From contig NZ_MWLK01000022.1 in NCBI RefSeq assembly GCF_002198715.1, positions 104,344-168,343 of the forward strand: 64,000 bases of DNA, in the 5' to 3' direction. The DNA comes from Rhodomicrobium sp. R_RK_3 (GTDB taxonomy: Bacteria > Pseudomonadota > Alphaproteobacteria > Rhizobiales > Rhodomicrobiaceae). The notes below the pieces were generated by a model. That model was given only the letters and a program-made list of their open reading frames with translations. It searched no databases and was not told the origin of the DNA. Below are positions 9,916 through 18,550 of this stretch, one piece after another (position 1 is the stretch's first letter; each line of letters begins with the position of its first letter). Position numbers and translations under genes: made by a program.

Positions 9916-11409
9916 CTATTGCGTGAGGCGAAGCTGGTTGAGGCTGGCGGCGATGGCGGCGAACGCGTTTTCCAATGACTCGGCCGTCGGGGAGTTGAAG
10001 AAGTTCTTCGGCTCGCTGGCGCAATCGCGCATGCGGTTCAAAATGTCTCCCGAGACATTGAAGGCGATGCTGTAGACGACGATGTCCTGGTCGCCGTCAT
10101 CATCATCCCAATTCTTTTTGATGTTGGTGCAGACCTCGTTCATTTTCGCGTCCAGGCCCGCATTCACGCTCGGGCCGATCTGGGCGTTGTCGCGGTTGCC
10201 CTCGCCATATGAGGAGAAAAAGCCGCTGACATTGTTCGCCCCATCCGACAGCACGACGATCGCCTTTACGGTGTCGGGCGCGCTGTAGGGGGCCCCCTCG
10301 GTGAAAGGCGCCGTCGGCGAGATTACGCGCCACCCCCAGGCGAGCCCTTCCGGAATATTGGTGCTGCCCTCGGCGACCATGTTTTTGATCGCGGTCTGAA
10401 TCACGGCTTTATCGCTGGTCAGCGGCTGCACCCGGGCCGCCGGACAATTGAAGTTTTGATCGTCACCCGTGTCGCCCCGGTAAGCGTTTTTGCGGCTGCC
10501 GTCATAGGGGTTGAAATAGGCGGAGAACAGCGTGTCGGCATTGCCCGGGGCGGGCGCCGTGTCGTCGGTGTCATAGGGATTGGCGCGCGATCGCAGGCAG
10601 CCTTTCCAGTAGGTGCCGATCTGGCCGCCCGTTCCCATCGTGCCTAAAACGCTCCAGGTGCTTTCGGGGGGCGTCTTGCCTTTGTCCAGATCCGAGAAGA
10701 GGGCGTAGTTGAGCGCCGCCGGATGAACCCGATCGAGTTGATTGAGGGCAGGCGCAGGGTTGGGAGCGTCCCAGCCGGCGACGGCATAGGCATCCTTCAC
10801 ATTGACCCCGCCGGTAAACGGCACCAGCCCGATCTTGACGCGATCGGAATCTGCTGGAATGCCGGTGAACAGCGTGTCCACCAGCGTATTCGCCGCCGAC
10901 CGCAGGGACTCGATTTTGGCCGGCTCCCCGACGCCGGGACGGTCATTCATCGACCCCGAATTATCCAGCACCATCACCACTTCGAGCTTCGTGTCCCTGC
11001 GCACGACGGTGGAGCTGACATTCACGGTCAGGGAATTGACGCCGGCAAGCCCCATGAAGGCGGTCGGCACGGTGGCGGTCGCGGTGACGGTGACGGAATC
11101 GCCGTTTCGGACGGCGGTCGAGCCGGTGAGGTCGCCGATCGCGGCGGCGGTGTAATTGGCCCGGATATACTCCTCCGCCTTCGCCTTCAGTGGACCCGGC
11201 TCCTTGATCTGCGGCAGCGAGCCGAGGGCAAGGGCGGCGCTGTCGACAGCGGCGGTCAGTTGGCGCTTCACCACCAGCGACTGGCTGAAATCGATCACCA
11301 GCGCGATGATCATCAACAGCGGCAGCACCACCAGCGCGAACAGGATCAAGACCGCGCCGCGTTCGTCACGCCGCCAGCGCCGGATCAACCGGCACAATAT
11401 CCCCACCAT
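9916..11409 (-). CDS. TadG-like pilus assembly protein with VWA domain
   Basis: A 497-residue protein anchored by an N-terminal pilin-like helix (ERGAVLILFALVVLPLLMIIALVIDFSQ, about 16-43) of the TadE/TadG type. Around residue 150 a von Willebrand A domain begins with LEVVMVLDNSGSMNDRPG, a complete D-x-S-x-S MIDAS, and KAIVVLSDGANN follows later. TadG-like proteins belong to Tad (Flp) pilus systems, where they are thought to sit at the cell surface or periplasm. Two TadE-like genes lie divergently about 200 bases away. No TadA ATPase, TadB/C platform or Flp pilin gene is in this window. Confidence 0.87.
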   Translation of the reverse strand: MVGILCRLIRRWRRDERGAVLILFALVVLPLLMIIALVIDFSQSLVVKRQLTAAVDSAALALGSLPQIKEPGPLKAKAEEYIRANYTAAAIGDLTGSTAVRNGDSVTVTATATVPTAFMGLAGVNSLTVNVSSTVVRRDTKLEVVMVLDNSGSMNDRPGVGEPAKIESLRSAANTLVDTLFTGIPADSDRVKIGLVPFTGGVNVKDAYAVAGWDAPNPAPALNQLDRVHPAALNYALFSDLDKGKTPPESTWSVLGTMGTGGQIGTYWKGCLRSRANPYDTDDTAPAPGNADTLFSAYFNPYDGSRKNAYRGDTGDDQNFNCPAARVQPLTSDKAVIQTAIKNMVAEGSTNIPEGLAWGWRVISPTAPFTEGAPYSAPDTVKAIVVLSDGANNVSGFFSSYGEGNRDNAQIGPSVNAGLDAKMNEVCTNIKKNWDDDDGDQDIVVYSIAFNVSGDILNRMRDCASEPKNFFNSPTAESLENAFAAIAASLNQLRLTQ

Positions 11410-11612
11410 CTTTGCCCCGGCGCATGGCGCCGGCCCCTACCCCAATGAGTTTACATAACGCAAAGCGAAGGGGTTTCCAACCCAACTGAAAGGGGGCGGG
11501 TGTACCTCCGATGGCTATTCTGGTATCCGCCCCGTGCATTGCGCCCGACCCGGCTTGCGGCTAAAACAATCCATAATATCGGTGGGCAAGGCGTTGAGAC
11601 GGGGGTCTGACG

Positions 11613-12194
11613 ATGAGCGCAAGCGGATTGGGGTCCGGGCGGAGCGCGGGGAGGGTTGGGCTGTTGCGCCGGCTGCGGCTCCGGCGTCTGCGCGGCGAGC
11701 GCGGGGCCGTGATGGTCGAATTCGCGCTGATCGCGGTGCCGTTCCTTTTGATGCTGTTCGGCACGATCGAGGTCGGGCTGGTATTTTGGGGCAATTACGA
11801 GCTCGAAAACGCCACCGAGCAGGCGGCGCGCGAGATCCGCACCGGGCAGGTCGCCGCCGCCAATATGCGGCGCGGCGCGTTCAAGGCGCTGGTCTGCAGC
11901 CGCGTGTCGCTGCTCGCCCAATGCGAGGCAAGGCTCAAGGTCGACGTCCGCAGCTTCACCAGCTTCGCCGAGATGCAGCGCGCGGTCGTCGAGCCCTCGA
12001 CCGATTCGGATGGCGAGCTGCTGAATGACGGGCCGTGGGGCCCGGGCGGTCCCCGCTCGCTGGTGCTGGTGACCACGTTCTATGAATGGCCGCTGATCAC
12101 GCCGATGACCGCCGCCAGCCTCTCCAACATGGGAAGCGGCAACCGGCTGCTGCGCGCCTCGGCCGCGTTCCAGAACGAACCTTGGCCGGGCTAA
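11613..12194 (+). CDS. TadE-like pseudopilin
   Basis: A 193-residue protein with a basic N-terminus and a single pilin-like hydrophobic helix. The motif ERGAVMVEFALIAVPFLLML is the TadE hallmark: the glutamate five residues into the mature helix and a hydrophobic stretch, with cleavage expected just before it by a TadV-type prepilin peptidase. The C-terminal domain (KVDVRSFTSFAEMQR...) is soluble with two cysteines. It is the first gene of a small operon with a second TadE/TadF-like gene 9 bases downstream, and is divergent from the VWA-containing TadG. Confidence 0.87.
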   Translation: MSASGLGSGRSAGRVGLLRRLRLRRLRGERGAVMVEFALIAVPFLLMLFGTIEVGLVFWGNYELENATEQAAREIRTGQVAAANMRRGAFKALVCSRVSLLAQCEARLKVDVRSFTSFAEMQRAVVEPSTDSDGELLNDGPWGPGGPRSLVLVTTFYEWPLITPMTAASLSNMGSGNRLLRASAAFQNEPWPG

Positions 12195-12203
12195 GCGTCG
12201 CCG

Positions 12204-12764
12204 ATGGGGGTGGGGATGAGGCTCGGGGAACGGTTCAGGCGGGCAGGCCGCGCGCTGCGGGCGGGCGAGGACGGCCTCGCGCTGATCGAGTTTGCGCTGA
12301 TCTTCCCGATCATGATCATCATGTTCATCGGCATGGTGGAATTCGGCGAGGCCTTCTCGATCAAGCGCAAGGTCGACAATGTGGCGGCGACGGTCGCCGA
12401 TCTGGTGTCGCAGCGCGCCTCGGTGACGAGCCAGGATCTCGACGACATCGTGACCATCGCCAACCAGCTCATGCGGCCCTATCCCACGACGGGCTTGCGC
12501 GTGCGGATCATGTCGGTCGTCGCCAACGCCCAAAATACCGCGACCACCGTGCTCTGGAGCAGCGGAGCCGGCGCTCCCGCTGCCGGAAGCGCCTACGCGT
12601 TGCCGAGGGCGGGGCTGACCGAGGCCAATTCGAGCATCATCGCGGTCGAGGCCGAATATGAGAATTTCCGGCCCGCGCTCAGCCATTTCATCGGCACCAT
12701 CGACATTTCCGGCAACGCCTTCTTCCGGCCCCGCCTCGCCCGCGTGGTGACCAAGACGAATTGA
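12204..12764 (+). CDS. TadE/TadF-like pseudopilin
   Basis: A 186-residue paralogue of the preceding protein. EDGLALIEFALIFPIMIIMFIGMVEFGEAFS is the pilin-like helix with the TadE glutamate; a polar domain follows (KVDNVAATVADLVSQRASVTSQDLDDI...). Its 9-base spacing from the upstream gene indicates co-transcription. An alternative start at ATG 12216 would remove four residues. The pair TadE plus TadF is needed for Flp pilus secretion in Aggregatibacter. The second, convergently unrelated neighbour is the DUF2239 gene. Confidence 0.85.
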   Translation: MGVGMRLGERFRRAGRALRAGEDGLALIEFALIFPIMIIMFIGMVEFGEAFSIKRKVDNVAATVADLVSQRASVTSQDLDDIVTIANQLMRPYPTTGLRVRIMSVVANAQNTATTVLWSSGAGAPAAGSAYALPRAGLTEANSSIIAVEAEYENFRPALSHFIGTIDISGNAFFRPRLARVVTKTN

Positions 12765-12847
12765 TCGCGGGAATAATACCCGGGTAATATTGACGGCGCC
12801 ATTTCATCCGGGTAAAACCCTCCGATCCGAGCGAGGAGAGGGCTATC

Positions 12848-13459
12848 ATGACCACGCAGCGAAACTATACCGCCTTTGACGGCACGCGATGCATTGCGTC
12901 GGGCGGCTTGGAGGAGGTCGCCGCCAGCGCGAAGGCGGCGCTCGACGCCGACCAGATGGCGCAAATCCTGATCTTCGACGATCGCTCCGCCGGTATTGTC
13001 GAGCTGGATTTTCGCGGCAGTGTCGCGGCGGTGGTCGCGCGCGCCGGCCAGATTCTGTCCGCCGACGGGCCGGACGGCGGCGCGGCGGAGACGGAGCCGG
13101 GCGCAAAACGGCCCGGCCGCCCAAAACTCGGCGTGACCGGGCGCGAAGTCACCTTGCTGCCGCGCCACTGGGACTGGCTGAACGCTCAGCCGGGCGGCGC
13201 GTCGGTGGCGCTGCGCAAGCTGGTCGACGAGGCCCGCCGCGCCCATGAGGGCCGGGACCGCATCCGCGCCGCGCAGACCGCCGCCTACCGGTTCATGACC
13301 GCGATGGCCGGCAACCAGCCCGGCATGGAGGAGGCCACGCGCGCCCTGTTCGCCGCCGATGCCGGGCGCTTCGCCGCGCAGATCGCGAACTGGCCCCGCG
13401 ACCTGCGCGACTACGCCCAGCGCCTCGCCGCCCCCGCGTTCCAGAGCGGGATCGCATGA
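12848..13459 (+). CDS. DUF2239 family protein
   Basis: A 203-residue cytoplasmic protein matching the uncharacterised DUF2239 family as I remember it: an N-terminal half with YTAFDGTRCIASGGLEEVAA and ILIFDDRSAGIVELDFRGS, a Pro-rich joint (KRPGRPKLGVTGREVTLLPRHWDWLN), and a helical C-terminal half (KLVDEARRAHEG...TAAYRFMTAMAGNQPGMEEATRALFA). The RPGRPKLGV...REVTLLPRHW block resembles a ribbon-helix-helix style DNA contact region, but no function is established. AGGAG precedes the ATG. It is likely transcribed from its own promoter in the 83-base gap after the pseudopilin genes. Confidence 0.75.
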   Translation: MTTQRNYTAFDGTRCIASGGLEEVAASAKAALDADQMAQILIFDDRSAGIVELDFRGSVAAVVARAGQILSADGPDGGAAETEPGAKRPGRPKLGVTGREVTLLPRHWDWLNAQPGGASVALRKLVDEARRAHEGRDRIRAAQTAAYRFMTAMAGNQPGMEEATRALFAADAGRFAAQIANWPRDLRDYAQRLAAPAFQSGIA

Positions 13460-13509
13460 GATGGAAGCGGCAGGCGGCGTTTTCTCGGCCTCGCCCTGCG
13501 CCGCGACTA

Positions 13510-13812
13510 GCCCTCTCCCATGGGAGACCTTTGCAAAACTTCGATTCCTTCGCCCCGGCCGTTAGAGCCGGGGCCCACTCGCCTCTCCACTTGCCGCAGC
13601 AATAGCGGAAATATGATTGGGTCCCGGCTCGGCCTGGCGGCCGTCCGGGACGACGGGGAGAGGACCTTCGATATGCAAAGGTCTCCATGGGGAGAGGGCG
13701 GCGCGCGCCAGCGTGCCGGGTGAGGGGGTAATGCCTATCGGTGAGGCGAGGTTGTGCCCTACCGATAGGGATTACCCCCTCACCCTAACCCTCTCCCCAT
13801 GGGAGAGGGAAC
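13510..13812. repeat. Composite repeat block: family B copy 4 and a long family A inverted repeat
   Basis: From 13551 to 13656 lies a family B copy in inverted orientation, flanked on both sides by the tag with GGAGACCTTTGCA (13521) and TGCAAAGGTCTCC (13675). From 13721 to 13742 and 13761 to 13782 are two 22-base arms that are inverted repeats with one mismatch, extended outward by the CTCTCCCCATGG/CCATGGGGAGAG family A sequence. The enclosed 18 bases are GAGGCGAGGTTGTGCCCT. The block fills most of the 600-base gap between the DUF2239 gene and tarD. Confidence 0.75.
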
Positions 13813-13929
13813 TCGGCTGAGGCTTGGATTTACGGGCTTGGGTTCTCTCTCCGTCTGAACCGGCCCCGCCTTGGAAAAACCGATCGGATCGCAGCGGCGG
13901 CACCACGCCTCACCGGACAAACATGTGCC

Positions 13930-14037
13930 ATCCCTGCGAAAGCGAGGAGCCAGTAAAAGGCCAACCCTTGCGGCGGTCTCTGCGCTAGACACGATTGCTG
14001 CGGCGTAACGGGTTCCCGCTTCCGCCGGGTATGACAG
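13930..14037. repeat. Dispersed palindromic repeat, family C copy 2
   Basis: CATCCCTGCGAAAGCGAGGA at the left and TGCTGCGGCGTAACGGGTTC followed by CGCTTCCGCCGGGTATGACA at the right. It is more diverged than other family C copies. Confidence 0.65.
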
Positions 14038-14062
14038 TATCGTCGCGCGGCAGGCCCGCGCC

Positions 14063-15232
14063 TCAGGTGCCGGTGGCTTCGCGCATGGTCTTGATCAGCG
14101 CGGCCTTTTCCTCGAAGCCGACGCCCGGCGCTTGCGGCAGGCTGACATAGCCGTCCTCGACGCGGATGCCGTCGGCAAAGCCGCCGAAGGGCGCAAAAAC
14201 CCCCGGATAGCTCTCATTGCCGCCCAGATGCAGCCCGGCGGCGATGTTCAGCGACATCTGGTGGCCGCCATGCGGGATGCAGTTGCGCGAGGAAAAGCCG
14301 TAATCGGGCAGCAGCGCCAGCGTACGCAAATATTCGACGAGGCCGTAGGAGAGCGCGCAGTCGAATTGCAGCCAGTCGCGGTCCGGGCGCATGCCGCCAT
14401 AGCGCACCAGATTGCGGGCATCCTGGTGCGAGAAAAGGTTCTCGCCCGTCGCCATCGGGCCGTCATAATGATGGGCGAGCTCGGCCTGGAGCGCGTAGTC
14501 GAGCGGGTCGCCGGCCTCCTCGTACCAGAACAGATCGTAGGGCGCCAAAGCCTTGGCATAGGCGACGGCGGTCTCCTGGTCGAAGCGGCCATTGGCGTCG
14601 ACCGCCAGCTTCTTGCCCGAGCCCGTCACCGCGATCACCGCCTCGATGCGGCGCAGATCGTCGGCCAGACTCTCGCCGCCGATCTTCATCTTCACGACCG
14701 AATAGCCCATGTCGAGATAGCGGCGCATCTCGTCCTGCAGCGCGGTGTCGTCCTTGCCGGGATAGTAATAGCCGCCGGCGGCATAGACGAAGACCTTCTC
14801 GTCCGGCTGGCCGTCGCCATGGCGCTCGGCGAGCAGCCTGTAGAGCGGCACGCCCGCGATCTTGGCCACCGCATCCCATACCGCCATGTCGACCGTGCCG
14901 ACGGCGACCGAGCGCTCGCCGTGACCGCCCGGCTTTTCATTGATCATCATGGTGCGCCAGATCTTATGCGGGTCGAGATTGTCGCCCGCCTCGCTCAAGA
15001 GGCTTTCAGGCGCGGCCTCCTTCAGGCGCGGCAGGAAGCGCTCGCGCAGCAGGCCGCTCGCCGCATAGCGCCCGTTCGAGTTGAAGCCGTAGCCGATCAC
15101 CGGCTTGCCGTCCTTGACCACATCCGTCACCACGGCGACGACGCTCGCCGTCATTTTGCTGAAGTCGATGAAGGCGTTACGGATTTCGGATGCGATCGGC
15201 ACGACGGCCTCGCGGATCTCGACGATTTTCAT
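14063..15232 (-). CDS. tarD: D(-)-tartrate dehydratase, enolase superfamily
   Basis: A 389-residue enolase-superfamily enzyme. It aligns essentially end to end with Bradyrhizobium japonicum D-tartrate dehydratase from memory: the same 20s loop (RNAFIDFSKMTASVVAVVTD), INEKPGGHGERSVAVGT, GGYYYPGK and GGMRPDRDWLQFDCALSYGL. The catalytic and metal residues occur at one position earlier throughout: K183, D212, E238, E264 and H321 correspond to K184, D213, E239, E265 and H322. The reaction is dehydration of D-tartrate to oxaloacetate with Mg2+. A GGAGA precedes the ATG. No transporter or regulator for tartrate is adjacent; the Lrp gene is 1.9 kb away and on the other strand. Confidence 0.92.
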   Translation of the reverse strand: MKIVEIREAVVPIASEIRNAFIDFSKMTASVVAVVTDVVKDGKPVIGYGFNSNGRYAASGLLRERFLPRLKEAAPESLLSEAGDNLDPHKIWRTMMINEKPGGHGERSVAVGTVDMAVWDAVAKIAGVPLYRLLAERHGDGQPDEKVFVYAAGGYYYPGKDDTALQDEMRRYLDMGYSVVKMKIGGESLADDLRRIEAVIAVTGSGKKLAVDANGRFDQETAVAYAKALAPYDLFWYEEAGDPLDYALQAELAHHYDGPMATGENLFSHQDARNLVRYGGMRPDRDWLQFDCALSYGLVEYLRTLALLPDYGFSSRNCIPHGGHQMSLNIAAGLHLGGNESYPGVFAPFGGFADGIRVEDGYVSLPQAPGVGFEEKAALIKTMREATGT

Positions 15233-15584
15233 GCGGCAGTCTCCGTTCGGTTCGCCTTCGACCTTGCCGGGAAAGCTGGCGCGGTCAAGCCCGGTCGGGC
15301 GCGGACTTGCCGCAAGCTAGCACGGCGATCATGCTGGGCGGCCTGCAAATCCCGCAGTTCAGAAATGCCACAAGCGGACGCAATTCGAACCGGCACATAA
15401 TTCAAATGCAAGGTTTCGGATTTACAGCGGCGGGGAAAAAAAATCTAATAATGCCGGTCGTTTGGCCCGTAGCGTCGCTGCGGGCGGGCGGCTGGCGGAC
15501 CGGCACGGCCTGCGGCGGATCGGGGCGAATTTCCGCCATCGGTCCGGCCAGGGTGGTGCCGGCTTGGCAAATCGTGAGAATGTC
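15233..15584. other. Intergenic region between tarD and the MBL hydrolase
   Basis: A 350-base divergent intergenic region that must carry promoters for tarD (left) and the MBL-UDG pair (right). I see no repeat family member and no plausible gene; AAAAAAAATCTAATAATG around 15436-15453 is the only AT-rich patch and may mark a promoter. Confidence 0.4.
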
Positions 15585-16328
15585 ATGCGACTGACTGTCA
15601 TTGGCTCGGGCGATGCGTTCAGCTCGGGCGGCCGCTTTCCGAGCTGCTACATGCTCGAAAGCGGCGGAACACGATTTCTGCTCGATTGCGGTCCGGCGAT
15701 CTTGCCTGCGCTGAAGCGCGCCGGCCTGTCCTCAAATGATTTCCCGCATATTTTCATCAGCCATCTGCACGGCGACCATATTGGCGGGCTGCCGTTCCTG
15801 CTGCTCGACGCGATCTTTCCGGCGGCGCGCCAGGAGCCGCTGACCCTGATCGGGCCGCCCGGCCTCGAAGCCCGCTTCCGGCTTGCCTGCGAAGTGTTCT
15901 ATCCGCGCTCGCTGGACATGAAGCGCGATTTCGAGCTGCGCTTCATTGAAGTCAGCGCCGGGGTGCCGGCCACCATCGGCGGCGTCCAGCTCATGCCCTT
16001 CGAGGTGAACCATTATTCCGGCTCTCCCTCGCACGCGCTGCGCTTCCTGATGGACGGCAAGGTGTTCGCCTTTTCCGGCGATGCGGGCTGGTCGGACAAT
16101 GTGGTCGCGGCGGGCAAGGACGCCGATCTCTACCTGATCGAGTGCTATCAATATGATTTCAAGCTCTCGATGCATCTTGACTATCTGACCATCGCGCAGC
16201 ATTTCGACCGCATCGGCGCCAAGAAGCTGGTGCTCACCCATATGAGCGAGGCGATGCTGGCGCGGCATGGCGATGTGGACGGGCAGCGCTGCCTGATGGC
16301 CGATGATGGCATGGTGATCGACTTTTGA
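15585..16328 (+). CDS. MBL-fold metal-dependent hydrolase (RNase Z-like)
   Basis: A 247-residue metallo-beta-lactamase-fold protein. The dinuclear metal site is complete: SHLHGDHIGG (H60, H62, D64, H65), the histidine in EVNHYSGSPSHAL, the aspartate of FSGDAGWSD, and LTHMSE near the C-terminus. The N-terminus MRLTVIGSGDAFSSGGRFPSCYM is like RNase Z and its relatives that cleave phosphodiesters, but it lacks the long exosite arm of true RNase Z, so the substrate is open. The start at 15585 is chosen because homologues begin MRLTVIGSGD. It shares a TTGA overlap with the following UDG-like gene, which implies translational coupling. Confidence 0.85.
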   Translation: MRLTVIGSGDAFSSGGRFPSCYMLESGGTRFLLDCGPAILPALKRAGLSSNDFPHIFISHLHGDHIGGLPFLLLDAIFPAARQEPLTLIGPPGLEARFRLACEVFYPRSLDMKRDFELRFIEVSAGVPATIGGVQLMPFEVNHYSGSPSHALRFLMDGKVFAFSGDAGWSDNVVAAGKDADLYLIECYQYDFKLSMHLDYLTIAQHFDRIGAKKLVLTHMSEAMLARHGDVDGQRCLMADDGMVIDF

Positions 16329-16984
16329 CGGTCCAGGACGGGTTTTTGGACGAAACCGGGCTCGGCGAGCCGCTGGCGGCGCTTGCCCGGCGCATCCGCG
16401 CCTGCCGGATCTGCCGCGACGCGCCGCGCGGCGCGCCGCTGCCGCATGAGCCGCGCCCGGTCTTCCGCATCAGCCGGACGGCGCGGCTGTGCATTTGCAG
16501 TCAGGCGCCGGGCACGCGCGTGCACGCCTCCGGCACCCCCTTCACCGACGCCTCCGGCGACCGGCTGCGCGACTGGCTGGGCGTGACGTCCGACGAGTTC
16601 TACGACGTCAGCCGCATCGCCATCGTGCCGATGGGCTTCTGCTTCCCAGGGCTCGATGCCAAGGGCGGCGACCTGCCGCCGCGCCGGGAATGCGCGCCCG
16701 CCTGGCGCGCGGGCCTGTTCGAGGCGTTGCCGCAATTCGAGCTGGTGGTGCTGGTCGGCTCCTATGCGCAAAGCTGGCATCTGGGCGGCCGCGTGAAGGG
16801 CTCGCTGACCGAGACCGTGGCGCATTGGCGCGACTATCTCTCCCCCGGGGGCGGCACCAGCTACCTGCCGACGCCGCATCCGTCCTGGCGCAACAATGGC
16901 TGGCTGCGGCGCCAGCCCTGGTTCGCGGCCGAGGTGCTGCCTTACCTGCGCGCGGAAGTCAGACGGCTGCTTCTCCCCGCCTGA
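16325..16984 (+). CDS. Uracil-DNA glycosylase superfamily protein
   Basis: A 219-residue protein of the UDG superfamily. The motif 1 region is LCICSQAPGTRVHASGTPFTDASGDRLRDWLG, and the C-terminal motif 2 loop is LPTPHPSWRNNGW (HPS). Cysteines at CRICR, CIC and REC could bind an iron-sulfur cluster as in family 4 enzymes, though the spacing is not exactly that of family 4. Substrate preference (uracil or other deaminated base) cannot be told. It starts at TTG 16325, overlapping the MBL stop codon by four bases. The combination hints at a shared nucleic-acid role, but this is inference from coupling only. Confidence 0.8.
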   Translation: MTVQDGFLDETGLGEPLAALARRIRACRICRDAPRGAPLPHEPRPVFRISRTARLCICSQAPGTRVHASGTPFTDASGDRLRDWLGVTSDEFYDVSRIAIVPMGFCFPGLDAKGGDLPPRRECAPAWRAGLFEALPQFELVVLVGSYAQSWHLGGRVKGSLTETVAHWRDYLSPGGGTSYLPTPHPSWRNNGWLRRQPWFAAEVLPYLRAEVRRLLLPA

Positions 16985-17089
16985 GTTGCCGTAGCAAAAA
17001 AATCCAAATTCCTTGGAAACTCGCGGCGGACATGCTTATTATTGCCGCGAATGTGGGGCTTCACGCAATTCTATGCTCATAGGGCGCTT

Positions 17090-17584
17090 ATGGTCGATGC
17101 GATCGATATCAACATCCTGCGCATTCTTCAGCGCGACTGCACCGTCTCCGTCGCCGACATCGCCAAGGAGGTCGGGCTGTCGACGACGCCCTGCTGGCGG
17201 CGCATCCAGAAGCTGGAGCAGGAAGGCATCATCGAGTCCCGCGTCGCGCTCCTGAACCCGAAAAAGGTCGATGTCGGCGTCACCGTCTTCGTCGCCATCA
17301 CCACCAGCGCGCATAATATGGAATGGCTGGAGAAATTTCACGCCGTGCTGCGCGATTTCCCCGAAGTCGTCGAGGCCTACCGGATGAGCGGGCAGGTGGA
17401 TTATCTGTTGCGCGTCTGCGTGCCCGACATCGAGAGCTATGACCGCTTCTACAAGCAGTTGATCGAGCGTATCGCGCTGAACGATGTCAGCTCCAGCTTC
17501 GCCATGGAGCAGATCAAATACACGACGGCCTTGCCGCTGGGCTTCGCCGAGAACCGGCTGGAGCCGGTCAGCGCAAAGCAATGA
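17090..17584 (+). CDS. Lrp/AsnC family transcriptional regulator
   Basis: A 164-residue regulator with an N-terminal helix-turn-helix (DAIDINILRILQRDCTVSVADIAKEVGLSTTPCWRRIQKLEQEGII) and a C-terminal RAM domain for amino-acid sensing and oligomerisation (VGVTVFVAITTS...VVEAYRMSGQVDYLLRVCVPDIESYDRFY). Upstream in-frame starts exist, but MVDAIDINIL is the standard family N-terminus. Which amino acid it senses, and its targets, are not evident. It is convergent with the CHAD gene: the two 3' ends overlap by 17 bases. Confidence 0.92.
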   Translation: MVDAIDINILRILQRDCTVSVADIAKEVGLSTTPCWRRIQKLEQEGIIESRVALLNPKKVDVGVTVFVAITTSAHNMEWLEKFHAVLRDFPEVVEAYRMSGQVDYLLRVCVPDIESYDRFYKQLIERIALNDVSSSFAMEQIKYTTALPLGFAENRLEPVSAKQ

Positions 17585-18521
17585 CGTTGTCGGAGGTCTC
17601 GTCGTCGCCGGCCAGATCCTGCTTGTCGATGCGCGAGGCGGTCGCCCAATAGGCGCTCAGCCGCGCCGAGAGCGACGAGGGCTTTTCCGCCAGCAGCCGG
17701 GCGCCCATGTCGCGGGCGACCTCGCGCAGCAGCGATTGCCGCCGGCGGCAAAGCGCCTCGAAGGCCAGGAGGTCGGGCTCCTCGCCAAGCGGCTCGGCTT
17801 CGGCGCGGGCCAGTTCGACCAGCACCGAGAGATCATGGTCGTCGCCGAGGATTTCGGAGAGCGCGCGGGCGAGCGCGATATGCGGGCGGATGGCCTTGGG
17901 CCAGGCGGGGGCGACCAGGATCAATTGCCGCCAATGGCGCTGGACATATTTGCGCCAGTCGTGGAAGGCCTCGTCCTCTTCGAGGCGATAGGCCCGCTCG
18001 AAGGTCCGGCGCGCCTTGCGGTAATCGGTCTCCAGCGTCGCGGCGATCACGGAAAACCCGTCATGCTCGAGCTCGAGCTCGGCAAAGCCTTGCCGCGCCT
18101 CCCGCAACAGCTTGCGGGTCTGGGCGGCGCCGGAGGCGTTGAGGCTTTTCTGGGCGGCGGCGCACCGTGCCTCGAAGCGGGCGCGCAGGGCGGCGCAGAT
18201 CGCGGAACACTCCCCGGCTTCGTCATAGGCTTCCAGCTTGGCGATGGTCTCGAGCGCGGCCTGGATTTCGCGCATGCCCGACAGCAGCTTGGCGATCTGC
18301 TTGATCTGGGCCTCCTGGCGGCGGAAATCCTCTTTGCGCATGGCGGGCTTGACCAGATGCAGCAGCGCCCTCAGCCGCTTCATGGCCTTGCGGGCCTCAT
18401 GCACGGCGTTGCCATTGCGGGCTTTGGGTGAGAATCCCTTCAGGACACGGTCGATTTGATCCGTGCCGACCTGTCTGACACTGTCGGTGACGGGCTGTCC
18501 GGGGTTGAGGCGGTACGCCAT
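17568..18521 (-). CDS. CHAD domain-containing protein
   Basis: A 317-residue all-helical protein. CHAD domains carry conserved histidines and basic residues that bind polyphosphate; here VHEARKAMKRLRALLHLVKPAMRK, FHDWRKYVQRHWRQL and ILGDDHDLSVLVE are recognisable CHAD elements. An earlier in-frame start at 18584 lies in a palindrome and would add an unlikely leader; the ATG at 18521 (MAYRLNPGQPV) is preferred. No CYTH domain is fused or adjacent, so this is a stand-alone CHAD protein, probably associated with polyphosphate granules. Its 3' end overlaps the Lrp gene tail-to-tail. Confidence 0.87.
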   Translation of the reverse strand: MAYRLNPGQPVTDSVRQVGTDQIDRVLKGFSPKARNGNAVHEARKAMKRLRALLHLVKPAMRKEDFRRQEAQIKQIAKLLSGMREIQAALETIAKLEAYDEAGECSAICAALRARFEARCAAAQKSLNASGAAQTRKLLREARQGFAELELEHDGFSVIAATLETDYRKARRTFERAYRLEEDEAFHDWRKYVQRHWRQLILVAPAWPKAIRPHIALARALSEILGDDHDLSVLVELARAEAEPLGEEPDLLAFEALCRRRQSLLREVARDMGARLLAEKPSSLSARLSAYWATASRIDKQDLAGDDETSDNVIALR

Positions 18522-18550
18522 GATACTCGTTATGTTGGAGAACTCGGGGA

